From: Mucilaginibacter tundrae
Lineage (GTDB): Bacteria; Bacteroidota; Bacteroidia; Sphingobacteriales; Sphingobacteriaceae
Assembly: GCF_013408825.1 (NCBI RefSeq)
Contig: NZ_JACCBZ010000009.1
Span: 119,153-183,152, forward strand
Reading direction: 5' to 3'
DNA length: 64,000 nucleotides
The notes under the pieces were generated by a model, which did no database searches, had not been told where the DNA came from, and worked only from the letters and a program-made list of their open reading frames with translations. This document shows positions 36,869-45,218 of the stretch, piece by piece; positions within the stretch are counted from its first letter, which is position 1, and each line of letters begins with the position of its first letter. A program made the position numbers and the translations under genes.

Positions 36869-39649
36869 TTAAAGATTTACCCTATTGATGGTTTGGGCGA
36901 GGATATTTTGCTGGTTGTTGATGTCCTTAACATCTACATAAACAGGCGGGAAGTTGTTGACCATTTGATAGGCAATGGAGTTTGCCAGGTTTTTATTATC
37001 GGTTACTGGCTGATTGTAGTAGCGATTGGCATCGCCGCCATCGGTAAATATACCACCTACGGCAAAACCTTTACCTGTGACGCTAGTAGAGAAATCTCTG
37101 CCACCGAAGCCTACGTTTATGGCGCTTACAAGGTTACGCGCCCAGGGATCGCGCATGGCTTCGGATACCACTATCCCTTCGCCTGAACGGAGATAAGCAT
37201 TAGTATTGTCGGTACGGCTGTAACCGGGCAGCATCCCGCCACGGCCATCAGAAGTATAATGCAAACCTCCTTTGGCATAAGCAGGCGGTTTTTGTGAAGC
37301 TATTTTGGCTACTTCGGCTGCGGTTTCGGCTATTACTACGCCTACACTAAGGGCGGCCAGCAAACCACTTTGCGATGATACTTTAGTTACTGCCAACGCG
37401 CCGTTAATTACCGCTTGTGCAATTGATAGTTCTTGCTCCTGCTTAAAAGCTTTTGCCTTTACCTGGTCTTCCTGCTTTTTGTATTTGGCGTTGATGGCCA
37501 GTTTTTGAGCGGAGGTAAGACTTGTATTGTTTAGTTCGGCAGCTTTGTCTTGTTCCAGTGCTGCCACCTTGGCTGTGGCTTGTTGTTTAATACCACTCTC
37601 AACTGAGGTTAGGGCTTGGGCAGCTATTTTAGCAGCCGAATTTTTGGCATCATCTTCAATTTGCTGTAAGGCTGTTTTTTTGATTTTGACTACTTTATCG
37701 GATGTTTTTTGTGTTGACGCTATTTCCTGTGCACCGCTTAATATCGAACTTATTATGCTTAATGCCTCACCTTGTTTTAGTGCTTTTGCTTTTACCGCTT
37801 GTTCCTGTTTATCATATTTGGCATTAACTGCCAACTTTTGCGCGGTGGTAAGGCTTGCGTTATTTAATTCAGCAGTCCTGTCTTTTTCAAGAGCTGCTAC
37901 TTTAGCATCTGCTTGTTGCTTAAGGCTGTTTTGGAGGGTGCTCATGGCATCAGCAGCTATCTTTTCAAATGATTTTTTTGCATCGTCTTCAGATTTTTGT
38001 GAAGAGTCACTATCGATATTTACATTACTGACGGGGTCTGGTTTATCATTATTAGATGAAGTATTGGTATTGTTTGATTGGGGAGTACTAACTTGCTGGT
38101 TGTTATTTTGTTGCTGCGTATTATTGTTTTCCTGCTGTTGGTTATTGTTTTGTTGTTGTGTATTGTTGTTTTGTTCCTGTTGTTGGGCTTGCACTAAAGT
38201 ATCAGAATTTTGTATGCCCGGCTTGTTGCTTTTGTGCGTGGATTTATTTAAGGATTTTTTTTCTTTGTGGGCATCGCTAAGTGCTTTTTTTAACTTTTCG
38301 GCATCCTTGGTTTGGGTCCTAAGTTGGCCAACAATTTTTTTGTGACTGGCATCGGCAGCTTTGTTAGCCTGGTTGTAGCCGGTTGTGTATGCTATACCTA
38401 TCTTGTTTCCTGTTTCTGTAACTCCCTTTTTTACTGTTGTGAATGTTTTTTTGAGCTTATCAGTAGCATTGGTTATTCCTGTGGTTGCCTGTATAGTGCC
38501 ATCGGCTATTTTTTTAAAATCGAGATGAATGATACCGTCGAGTATCGTCCCGAAAGCTTTAAAACGATTGACGATGTTTTGTTCAATAATTTGACCTAAA
38601 TGTTCGATGGACTCTAGCGGATGCGAAAATGCATCCATAATGCCATTTTTTAATGATTGAAAAAAATCCGTAACTTCATTTGCTACCACGCCAATTGCAG
38701 CAAGAGCGCCTTGTAACATTTTAGTACCGGTGGATGAATTGATAAATGCAGTTATTAGATATTGTACAATTTTTAAAAGAAGGCCAAAACCATCAGCTTC
38801 TATGGCTTCGCCAATACCCTTTAAACCACCTTGTACTACCGCAAGTCCGGATTTCATAGCATTGAATCCCTGAGCCACATCTTGCAGGCTCGGCCCAAAT
38901 TCTCCGGATATGCCTTTAATTTGATCAAACGAAGTTTTAAGTAGGTCGATAGTTTGTTTGTGACCATCAAACGCTTTTTTGCTATCGTTTACCTTACTTA
39001 CCTGGCCATGAAAGGCAGTTGCCGTTTGATTAACGTTACCTTTTAATTTCTTAGTACTTGAGGCACTTTTAGCAGTACTTGACGCATGTTTGCTGATTGA
39101 TGACGCGGCTGAATCGATGCTGCCTTTTTGTTGCTTAGTAGCCTGGCCAAGAGAATTAAGCTGTGTGCTTAAATTTTTACTGTTTGACGTACTTTTAGCT
39201 GTACCTGAAGCATGCTTGCTAATTGATATAGCGGCCGAATCAATTCCACTTTTTTGTTGTTTGGTTGCTTGCCCGAGCGAATTAAGCTGAGTAGTTAAAT
39301 CTTTTGTTTTTGAAGAACTATCGCCAACTGCCTTTTGAGTGTTTTGTAATTGTGTGTTTAGTGATCCTAATGCGGTATCGCTGGTTTTAGTTGCCTTGCT
39401 TAAGTCATCAAATGCGGTTGTTTGCGCGTTTAATTGCGTAGTAGCATCTTGCAGGCTTTTTTGGAGTGCATCAAGCTTAGCGATAATGCCATTGTATGTA
39501 GCTGAATTTTGTTGCCCAACTGCATCTAATTGCTTTTGCTGTAATAGCAAGTCGTTAATTGTTTTGTTAAGACTAACAATGTTTTGTTGTACTGTATCCG
39601 TTTGCGCGGTTACTGTAATGGTTATGTTTTTGTTTAAATCGTCTGCCAT
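36869..39649 (-). CDS. phage tail tape-measure protein
   Basis: 926 residues, the longest phage protein here. It begins MADDLNKNITITVTAQTDTVQQNI and is an almost continuous Ala/Ser/Lys/Gln-rich helix with internal repeats: TKDLTTQLNSLGQATKQQK occurs twice near residues 105-175, and two copies of a KVAALE-K-AELNN-LT-AQKLA-NAKY module near 595-740. Two hydrophobic parts (about 285-330 and 770-800) fit the usual membrane-active regions. An Asn/Gln-rich low-complexity part (QQNNNTQQQNNNQQ) lies near 480-530. It sets tail length. Preceded on its strand by a TATGCC palindrome. Confidence 0.85.
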   Translation of the reverse strand: MADDLNKNITITVTAQTDTVQQNIVSLNKTINDLLLQQKQLDAVGQQNSATYNGIIAKLDALQKSLQDATTQLNAQTTAFDDLSKATKTSDTALGSLNTQLQNTQKAVGDSSSKTKDLTTQLNSLGQATKQQKSGIDSAAISISKHASGTAKSTSNSKNLSTQLNSLGQATKQQKGSIDSAASSISKHASSTAKSASSTKKLKGNVNQTATAFHGQVSKVNDSKKAFDGHKQTIDLLKTSFDQIKGISGEFGPSLQDVAQGFNAMKSGLAVVQGGLKGIGEAIEADGFGLLLKIVQYLITAFINSSTGTKMLQGALAAIGVVANEVTDFFQSLKNGIMDAFSHPLESIEHLGQIIEQNIVNRFKAFGTILDGIIHLDFKKIADGTIQATTGITNATDKLKKTFTTVKKGVTETGNKIGIAYTTGYNQANKAADASHKKIVGQLRTQTKDAEKLKKALSDAHKEKKSLNKSTHKSNKPGIQNSDTLVQAQQQEQNNNTQQQNNNQQQENNNTQQQNNNQQVSTPQSNNTNTSSNNDKPDPVSNVNIDSDSSQKSEDDAKKSFEKIAADAMSTLQNSLKQQADAKVAALEKDRTAELNNASLTTAQKLAVNAKYDKQEQAVKAKALKQGEALSIISSILSGAQEIASTQKTSDKVVKIKKTALQQIEDDAKNSAAKIAAQALTSVESGIKQQATAKVAALEQDKAAELNNTSLTSAQKLAINAKYKKQEDQVKAKAFKQEQELSIAQAVINGALAVTKVSSQSGLLAALSVGVVIAETAAEVAKIASQKPPAYAKGGLHYTSDGRGGMLPGYSRTDNTNAYLRSGEGIVVSEAMRDPWARNLVSAINVGFGGRDFSTSVTGKGFAVGGIFTDGGDANRYYNQPVTDNKNLANSIAYQMVNNFPPVYVDVKDINNQQNILAQTINRVNL

Positions 39650-39665
39650 TTGTTGTTGTGTTTAA

Positions 39666-39681
39666 TATGCCAATTGGCATA
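39666..39681. promoter_or_regulatory. perfect TATGCCAATTGGCATA palindrome (copy 4 of 4)
   Basis: A fully self-complementary 16-mer, 17 bp upstream of the tape-measure start on the minus strand. Confidence 0.5.
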
Positions 39682-39730
39682 GTTTATTTGAAAAAATAAG
39701 CCCGTTAAGGGCTTATTAATGGTTACATGA

Positions 39731-40324
39731 TTACATGTCTCCTTTATCTTTGTTTTTTTGGTGCGCAAGCGCTAAATCATTAAGTTCTTTATCAATGTAT
39801 AAAGCCACTACCATCAAGTCACTGTCTTGGGTTGCTATTTTAACTTCAATCAGATTTTTATTGTTATCATCAATCCAGTCAGTATAAAAGTCTGCATAAC
39901 CTCCTTCTAAAGCTATTATTTCCTGCCCATCACCCTCCGCATATGGATATCTGAATTTTTTAGTTGGTTTACCAGGCCCATAAACATCATTAATGTCACG
40001 AACGAGATTGTTGTAATAATCAATTGTCTTAGGATCTTCTTCAGGCTTAAAATCAAAAATAGCTTCGTAGCATTTGTTGTCAACAAATTCAACAGCGAAC
40101 GCCTGGGTTTGCCTGTGTGCATAATTTACTGCACCAAATTCCAAATTAGTGTCAGAATTCTCATCCGATTTAAGAAGATTGTATCCTTTAGCTTTCATTG
40201 CTGCAATGACCTCTGCCTTACTACTGCCAAATTTGATACTTAGGAAGCTTTCGATAGGTTTGGTTGTTTGTGAAAAGCCAAAAAATGGAACTAATAATAA
40301 TACGATAAGTAGTGTTTTTTTCAT
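39731..40324 (-). CDS. secreted hypothetical protein inside the phage tail block, 197 aa
   Basis: A clean type I signal peptide (KKTLLIVLLLVPFFGFSQ) and a soluble alpha/beta mature part (FLSIKFGSSKAEVIAAMKAKGYN, then WIDDNNKNLIEVKIATQDSD). It looks like a host envelope protein rather than a virion part. It lies between the tape-measure gene and a large tail protein gene, transcribed with them, so it may be a cargo gene (moron). Function unknown. Confidence 0.75.
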   Translation of the reverse strand: MKKTLLIVLLLVPFFGFSQTTKPIESFLSIKFGSSKAEVIAAMKAKGYNLLKSDENSDTNLEFGAVNYAHRQTQAFAVEFVDNKCYEAIFDFKPEEDPKTIDYYNNLVRDINDVYGPGKPTKKFRYPYAEGDGQEIIALEGGYADFYTDWIDDNNKNLIEVKIATQDSDLMVVALYIDKELNDLALAHQKNKDKGDM

Positions 40325-40408
40325 TTTTGATAAAGTTTAATGATGTAAAAATAAGTAACGAAAATATATTTTGCAAAAAATATTAGCAAAATTTTATAAC
40401 CATAGTAG

Positions 40409-42523
40409 CTAACCTAGCTTTACCAACTCTACTTTGCAAGGTTGTCCCTTGCGCCAGCTGTCTATCTTATTTATATAAAAATAGGCGTTATGTTGTGCTA
40501 AGTAAATGGGAATCAGCAGGTCGAGTTCGGAAATATCGCGCGGGGTTAACATAAAGTAGCGGACTATTATTTTAGTATTTTGTAATATTTTTTGTAGCTC
40601 GGTATAATATTTATTTTTTAGCCCGGGTTGTTTTTGGGTAGGCGAATTTCCAGGCATATCGCACCAGCAAAGGTTGTAATCACCATCGGGTTTGTAAAAA
40701 TAGGGTACGCTTATTACATCGTTTATCTGGATAGGGGTATTTGTCCCATCAATAAAAGTTACTGATTTGCCCAGGGTAAGCAAATCCAATTTTTGATCAA
40801 CCAATATGCGGGGCGCTACACTTATGGTAAAATCAGCCGGGCCGGTTACCGGGGCTGAGGTATCATCAATCATTGTGATCTGCGCGATGGTACCACCAAT
40901 ATAAGGGCGATTAAATGAAGGCCCAAACTTGCTTACAATAAGATCAGTTGGTACCGCGCTGAGCGTTTGATCATAAATAGTTAGCTGATCCCATCCAAAT
41001 TTTAATGGTAAGAGATTGGCATCAGTTTGATACTCCATGCTGTTTACCTGTGAATACCCACCTAACTGGTAGTTTACCTGTTTTCCCTGGTTTATACATT
41101 TTGAGCTCCAATCCAGGGCTATAGGGATATTGTTTACGATATCCGTAAGCGATGAAAAGGTTATTGTTTTAGTATATACGTCTGTTTGGCAGATAATGCC
41201 GAAACGCTGAAAAGTATCCTTCAGAAAATCCTTCTGCGACATATCGGGCAGGATGCGTTCGCATTGTACTACCTGGCCAAACTGCACATTTGTATTTTGT
41301 GGTACAACTTGAAAAATCGCCCCCTCATAAAGTGTAAAGTAAGCGTCTGTGTACCCTTCAAAATCAAAAGTTACCTGTAGCCCCTCAAATGTTGCAGGGC
41401 TTAAGGTGGTAGATATGGATAATTTGCTATTGGTAAATGTTTTGTTTACACGCAAGGAGTCTCCGCTTCCCGTCCTGGTATCATAACCGCTTGTGAAATT
41501 AAAATTGAACGAGCCAAGGTTAACGTTGGCATTACTATCAAGCAGCAGAATGTTGATATTAAGGTTTGAACCGTAAGTAGCATTTGGATGCCCATGGAAT
41601 AATAGTTTAGGGATGGTTACCGTTGCCTCGACACTGATCACCTCGTTAGGTACATATGCGTTATTTTTGAAAAAGGAAGAAGGATCAGATAAAACGCTAT
41701 CAAACCGGATAACGCCCTGTTGCGGATATTGCGCGGAACCTGTATTTCCGGCAGGATGATTTTGAGTTTGGGCAATAGCATTGCTAACCAGTATACCTTT
41801 TTCATTAGGCTGATTTTGATAATCGAGGCCGTGCTCAAAACTGCCATTGCTGAATTGGGCGATAAGCAGGGGATAAAGCGGATCGGCCAATAACGAGCCT
41901 TTGGCTGTATATCCTGTTGATTGGATCATTAAGTCGATAGCTTTTTTGATGAAGAAACCCGGGCGCTGGTTTCGTACATCGATTGGTTGTGTAAAATCAA
42001 CTGGATCTATCATTCCATAATCGACTATAGGATAAATCCAGCCATCCTGCCCGGTGTTTTTTTGACTGTTAGCTACATTTTCCAGATCCCAGGTATGATC
42101 AAAAGCCTTCCATGGAAGATTAGAGCCGTAATTGCTCCATTGACTGGTGCTATCGCCCATATCTGCTATTTGCCCGCCTAATGCATCAAAGAAGTCGACA
42201 TTACCGGAGAGTATGGTTATGCTGGCGGTGTCATCATCAACCTCATTAATTTCGGCAATGGCATTAGGTAATATCTCTATGCCATTTTGGATAATCCTGG
42301 CTTGCAAGGTTGTATAAGGTGTTTGGCTTTGAATGCTAATGTCATCGGCGAAGCCCAAAATAGTACGATTGTTTTGTGTTAGCGGTAGTTTAAATTGATT
42401 GCTGGTGTTGCCTTGTTGGTTTTTTACTTCGGACAGGTCGTTGATCTGGAAGGTAAGGGCAATGGGGCTGTCGTCGGAAAGATCGACGGGTTTATCGTTG
42501 AGATAGAGTTGGAGGGAGGTCAT
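40409..42523 (-). CDS. phage tail protein, 704 aa
   Basis: Large structural protein starting MTSLQLYLNDKPVDLSDDSPIALTFQINDLSEVKNQQGNTSNQFKLP. This opening and the length match a family of tail-tip or distal tail proteins found in Bacteroidota phages and prophages, which I recognise only by style. It is beta-rich with no membrane segment. It lies just behind the tail gene fragment 42,753-43,208 and ahead of the secreted cargo gene on the minus strand. Confidence 0.7.
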   Translation of the reverse strand: MTSLQLYLNDKPVDLSDDSPIALTFQINDLSEVKNQQGNTSNQFKLPLTQNNRTILGFADDISIQSQTPYTTLQARIIQNGIEILPNAIAEINEVDDDTASITILSGNVDFFDALGGQIADMGDSTSQWSNYGSNLPWKAFDHTWDLENVANSQKNTGQDGWIYPIVDYGMIDPVDFTQPIDVRNQRPGFFIKKAIDLMIQSTGYTAKGSLLADPLYPLLIAQFSNGSFEHGLDYQNQPNEKGILVSNAIAQTQNHPAGNTGSAQYPQQGVIRFDSVLSDPSSFFKNNAYVPNEVISVEATVTIPKLLFHGHPNATYGSNLNINILLLDSNANVNLGSFNFNFTSGYDTRTGSGDSLRVNKTFTNSKLSISTTLSPATFEGLQVTFDFEGYTDAYFTLYEGAIFQVVPQNTNVQFGQVVQCERILPDMSQKDFLKDTFQRFGIICQTDVYTKTITFSSLTDIVNNIPIALDWSSKCINQGKQVNYQLGGYSQVNSMEYQTDANLLPLKFGWDQLTIYDQTLSAVPTDLIVSKFGPSFNRPYIGGTIAQITMIDDTSAPVTGPADFTISVAPRILVDQKLDLLTLGKSVTFIDGTNTPIQINDVISVPYFYKPDGDYNLCWCDMPGNSPTQKQPGLKNKYYTELQKILQNTKIIVRYFMLTPRDISELDLLIPIYLAQHNAYFYINKIDSWRKGQPCKVELVKLG

Positions 42524-42556
42524 TGAAGTTTGTACTTTGGTTGTTTAAATGTCTTT

Positions 42557-42723
42557 GGTATGCTGACGCTAAGTCGTTACTTTTCTTTTTCCGCAAAAGA
42601 AAAGTAACCAAAGAAAACTCTCGGCTGCGCCTGCTTCTGTGAAAGTTTGTGCTTTAACTTGAACTTATGCTACCCGAACCAGACGATTCCGATTTTTGAG
42701 GTGAACTTAGGCTTTTGCTTTTA
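42557..42723 (-). repeat. 170-bp dispersed intergenic repeat, copy 4 (reverse)
   Basis: Reverse orientation, read on the minus strand: AATCGGAATCGTCTGGTTCGG, GCAGGCGCAGCCG, hairpin arms GTTACTTTTCTTTT and AAAAGAAAAGTAAC, then TTAGCGTCAGCATACC. Confidence 0.75.
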
Positions 42724-42752
42724 AGAGATATATTTATTCACCGGTCACTAAA

Positions 42753-43208
42753 TTATTGGGTCTGAATATTGATTGACGGCATGTTGAACGTAATGCTGAA
42801 TGGTGCCTGGCCGTTGATGGTTTCATACTCGCTGAAGGTGGCAGTATTGAGTACTACGGTTTGCCATTGTACAGGATTCGTGTTAGTCAGCATTTGTACT
42901 TTGGGTGAGTATTTGATGGATTGCAGACCTTTGATGTCGGATACGCTGAGGTCTTCGGCCATAAGCTTCATTTTTTGGCCGGCATCTTTACTGATCACCT
43001 CTTCTACACCGTCCTGAACTTCCCAATCCTGAACAAAGTTTTTGATGATGGTGGCATTTTGTACATCGAGCGAGATTTCCTGATTGTAATTGAACCGATA
43101 GTAATTCCAGGATCCGGTTAAACCTATCCAGCGCATATAAACCCCGTTAATATCGGGCGCATGATCCACGCGCACTGACTGTGCCTGGGTTAGCTGAACG
43201 GGATACAA
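42753..43208 (-). CDS. C-terminal fragment of the split phage tail protein, 151 aa
   Basis: The frame can only start at a TTG at 43,208 immediately after an in-frame TGA, with no ribosome site, so it is a fragment. It reads PVQLTQAQSVRVDHAPDINGVYMRWIGLTG, then a beta-rich core to PSINIQTQ. The reading frame joins codon for codon to NDANGN at 33,054 on the other strand. The pattern GVYMRWIGL(x)GS(x)NYY is seen in tail proteins of Bacteroidota prophages. Confidence 0.7.
   Translation of the reverse strand: MYPVQLTQAQSVRVDHAPDINGVYMRWIGLTGSWNYYRFNYNQEISLDVQNATIIKNFVQDWEVQDGVEEVISKDAGQKMKLMAEDLSVSDIKGLQSIKYSPKVQMLTNTNPVQWQTVVLNTATFSEYETINGQAPFSITFNMPSINIQTQ
43198..43206. other. right breakpoint of the 10.15-kb inversion
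   Basis: To the left on the minus strand, tail gene (PVQLTQ); to the right on the plus strand, capsid gene (IQSWEA). The switch is between GGG and ATA near 43,202-43,203. Confidence 0.75.
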
Positions 43209-44132
43209 TCATGGGAAGCTCAAAGCCTGCAACCCGGCGACTTTATGGATTACGAAGGCGTAGTCGACCTATCCGACTTTATGGTTCAGCGCTACTTAAC
43301 CAAAATACAAATAGCTAACGAGCGTTTGTATTGGTTAGGAAAGTCTGCAACTAAAGAGGCTGCATTTACAGCAGGTTTCACAGGTTTATTACCATCTATA
43401 TCAGCAGCATCCGGCGTTTACAAAGTAGGCTTAAGCAAACCAGCGACCTCAATGGAAGCTAGTGCTATTGATGCAACAGGTTTAGTAACTGTAGCTGATA
43501 CCTCTACCCTATCGGACGGTGATGTAGTAACTATTACCAACTTAACAGGCACAAGCAAGGACACCACCAATGGCACGCCGGGAATTAGTCCACAGGGTCA
43601 GTCTTATTTCATCCAGATAGCAAGTGCTACAAGCTTTAAGCTGGTACGTAACTACAACGAGATCAACACACGTAAAGCAGCGACCTTTACTGGTACATCA
43701 ACAGATCCGACAGTAAGCTATATCAATGCAAGTAATGTATTATCAGTTTTGTCAAGCGTTTACTCTCAGCTTGACCCTGCCGACCGTAGTCAGGATGATT
43801 TCAACTTACAAATCCCTTTACATGTAGGCTACGCTTATGCACAAGCGCAGGCAAACAAAGCAGTTAACGTATTAAATGCCTTTACCGATAGCAAACAAAT
43901 GGATTACTTAGGCATGCCGTTACAATTGATGAATCACTGGCAGGCAAACACCATTTTGGGCGCCCGCGCATCAAACCTGTTCTTAGGTGTCGATCTATTA
44001 GGCGATGAATCCGAACTGTCAACAGTCTACATGAAGCCCTATACCAACGATAACGTTGTCCGCATGAAGGCCCGTATGAAAGCCGCCGTAAACTTCAAAT
44101 TCGCTAACGAAATTTTCTACCTGTCAGCTTAA
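43203..44132 (+). CDS. major capsid protein, C-terminal fragment
   Basis: The capsid frame is open from 43,203 (IQSWEAQSLQPGDFMDYEGVV), with the first ATG at 43,245. It continues DFMVQRYLTKIQIANERLYWLGK and ends FKFANEIFYLSA. No ribosome site or natural start exists at its 5' end. Together with the 33,336-33,055 piece it gives a capsid protein of about 400 residues, a normal size. The following genes (tail-tube-like protein, portal) stand in the same orientation, so this is the undisturbed side. Confidence 0.8.
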   Translation: MQSWEAQSLQPGDFMDYEGVVDLSDFMVQRYLTKIQIANERLYWLGKSATKEAAFTAGFTGLLPSISAASGVYKVGLSKPATSMEASAIDATGLVTVADTSTLSDGDVVTITNLTGTSKDTTNGTPGISPQGQSYFIQIASATSFKLVRNYNEINTRKAATFTGTSTDPTVSYINASNVLSVLSSVYSQLDPADRSQDDFNLQIPLHVGYAYAQAQANKAVNVLNAFTDSKQMDYLGMPLQLMNHWQANTILGARASNLFLGVDLLGDESELSTVYMKPYTNDNVVRMKARMKAAVNFKFANEIFYLSA

Positions 44133-44133
44133 T

Positions 44134-44243
44134 TAGGTAGCAAGTAAATAGTATCAGGTAGCAAGATTTTTTCTTATTACTTGATGCTTATCTCTCCAAA
44201 TCAAATACTAGCTACTTTATACTAGCTACTAAATACTAAAAAC
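44134..44243. repeat. inverted heptamer-repeat array
   Basis: Left arm GGTAGCA, AGTAAAT, AGTATCA, GGTAGCA. Right arm on the other strand AGTATTT, AGTAGCT, AGTATAA, AGTAGCT, AGTATTT. Unit close to the array at 5,402. Confidence 0.7.
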
Positions 44244-44245
44244 AA

Positions 44246-44836
44246 ATGTCAATCTACAACAAAATAAACGCAGGTTTCTCTTTAGGAACCGATGAACCCG
44301 TAACCGCGGGTATTGAGGATGTGATCTACGTCTTTAACCAGGATGATTTCACCTTAACTTTTGATACCACAAATCCTTTGATTGTTACCGGCTTAACTGC
44401 CATAAATGCGGCCAAGGTTTACAAATTCGAAGGCACAAACAACAGCTTTAATACCACCTCAAAACTGGCAAAAACATCTGTTGGCCCACGTTATACCGAA
44501 GAAATAGACTTCAATGTGGCTGGTTTCTCTATCGATATCAAAACACAATTGCAGGCAATGGGCTACGGTCGCGTATGCGCCATCGCGGTAAATAACTACA
44601 ATTCCAGTGATACCGCGATCGAGTTATTCGGAGCAGTAAACGGCCTGATCTTAACCGATGCCGAACGCAGCGCAGCCGACGATACAATGGACGGCGGTTA
44701 CAAATTAAAACTAACCAACCCTGATAAGCTAAGGGAGCCATATCCGCCACGTGCAGTATCTATCGCGCCAACAAGCGGTACAGCAACATTTGCCAGCACA
44801 ATTTCGGCTTTGGAAGCATTGGTAGCAACTTCTTAG
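44246..44836 (+). CDS. phage structural protein, probably tail tube, 196 aa
   Basis: A beta-rich protein, MSIYNKINAGFSLGTDEPVTAGIEDVIYVFN, with TTSKLAKTSVGPRYTEEIDFNVAGFSIDIKTQ and GRVCAIAVNNYN in the middle. Size, composition and place after the capsid gene suit a major tail or head-decoration protein. No exact family recognised. It is flanked on both sides by heptamer arrays. Confidence 0.6.
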   Translation: MSIYNKINAGFSLGTDEPVTAGIEDVIYVFNQDDFTLTFDTTNPLIVTGLTAINAAKVYKFEGTNNSFNTTSKLAKTSVGPRYTEEIDFNVAGFSIDIKTQLQAMGYGRVCAIAVNNYNSSDTAIELFGAVNGLILTDAERSAADDTMDGGYKLKLTNPDKLREPYPPRAVSIAPTSGTATFASTISALEALVATS

Positions 44837-44936
44837 TTCATGGTTGATGGTTCATAGTTGATTGGTTTCATTCAACTATGAACTATCTGAAAAAGTACAA
44901 TGAACTATGATCCATGAACTATGAACAACTAAACCA
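44837..44936. repeat. inverted heptamer-repeat array
   Basis: Left arm GTTCATG, GTTGATG, GTTCATA, GTTGATT. Right arm on the other strand GTTCATA, GTTCATG, GATCATA, GTTCAT. Confidence 0.7.
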
Positions 44937-45218
44937 ATGACGAACATAAAAAAGAAATATACACTAAAACCCGGCAAGCACCAATTCGCCCCCGGTTCAG
45001 CAGCAACACATCATAATGATAATCTAAGCGATGCCGAAGCGGAGTGGTATATAGAAAAGTACCCGTACATTAAAGATCTTTTCGAAATCGCCCCAATAGA
45101 TAACCTTGTTATTAAACCATCAGAAAGTGAATCTGTGGAATCTCAGCAACAATCGGTGCAATCAAATCCTAAATCAGAGCAATCACAATCTAATGAAGAC
45201 CTATCTACCACAAATTGA
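44937..45218 (+). CDS. small phage protein, 93 aa
   Basis: The N-terminal part (NIKKKYTLKPGKHQFAPGS, AEWYIEKYPYIKDLFEI) has coding character and resembles short phage proteins preceding portal genes. The C-terminal third is a Ser/Gln/Glu-rich disordered tail. The 3' end overlaps the portal start at 45,193 by 26 bp in another frame, indicating translational coupling. Confidence 0.6.
   Translation: MTNIKKKYTLKPGKHQFAPGSAATHHNDNLSDAEAEWYIEKYPYIKDLFEIAPIDNLVIKPSESESVESQQQSVQSNPKSEQSQSNEDLSTTN

Noticed and set aside
36830..37186. Plus-strand ORF of 118 aa near the tape-measure 3' end
   Set aside because: Overlaps the tape-measure coding sequence; no independent evidence.
37305..38599. Large plus-strand ORFs (up to 272 aa, Cys/Ser/Leu-rich) opposite the tape-measure gene
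   Set aside because: Cys/Leu-rich translation of a Lys/Gln-rich antisense strand; the minus strand is the clear coding one.
33055..43203. Fibre-switching invertible segment (Mu G-like)
   Set aside because: The breakpoints break the capsid gene and a tail gene instead of swapping alternative 3' ends, and no invertase is adjacent.
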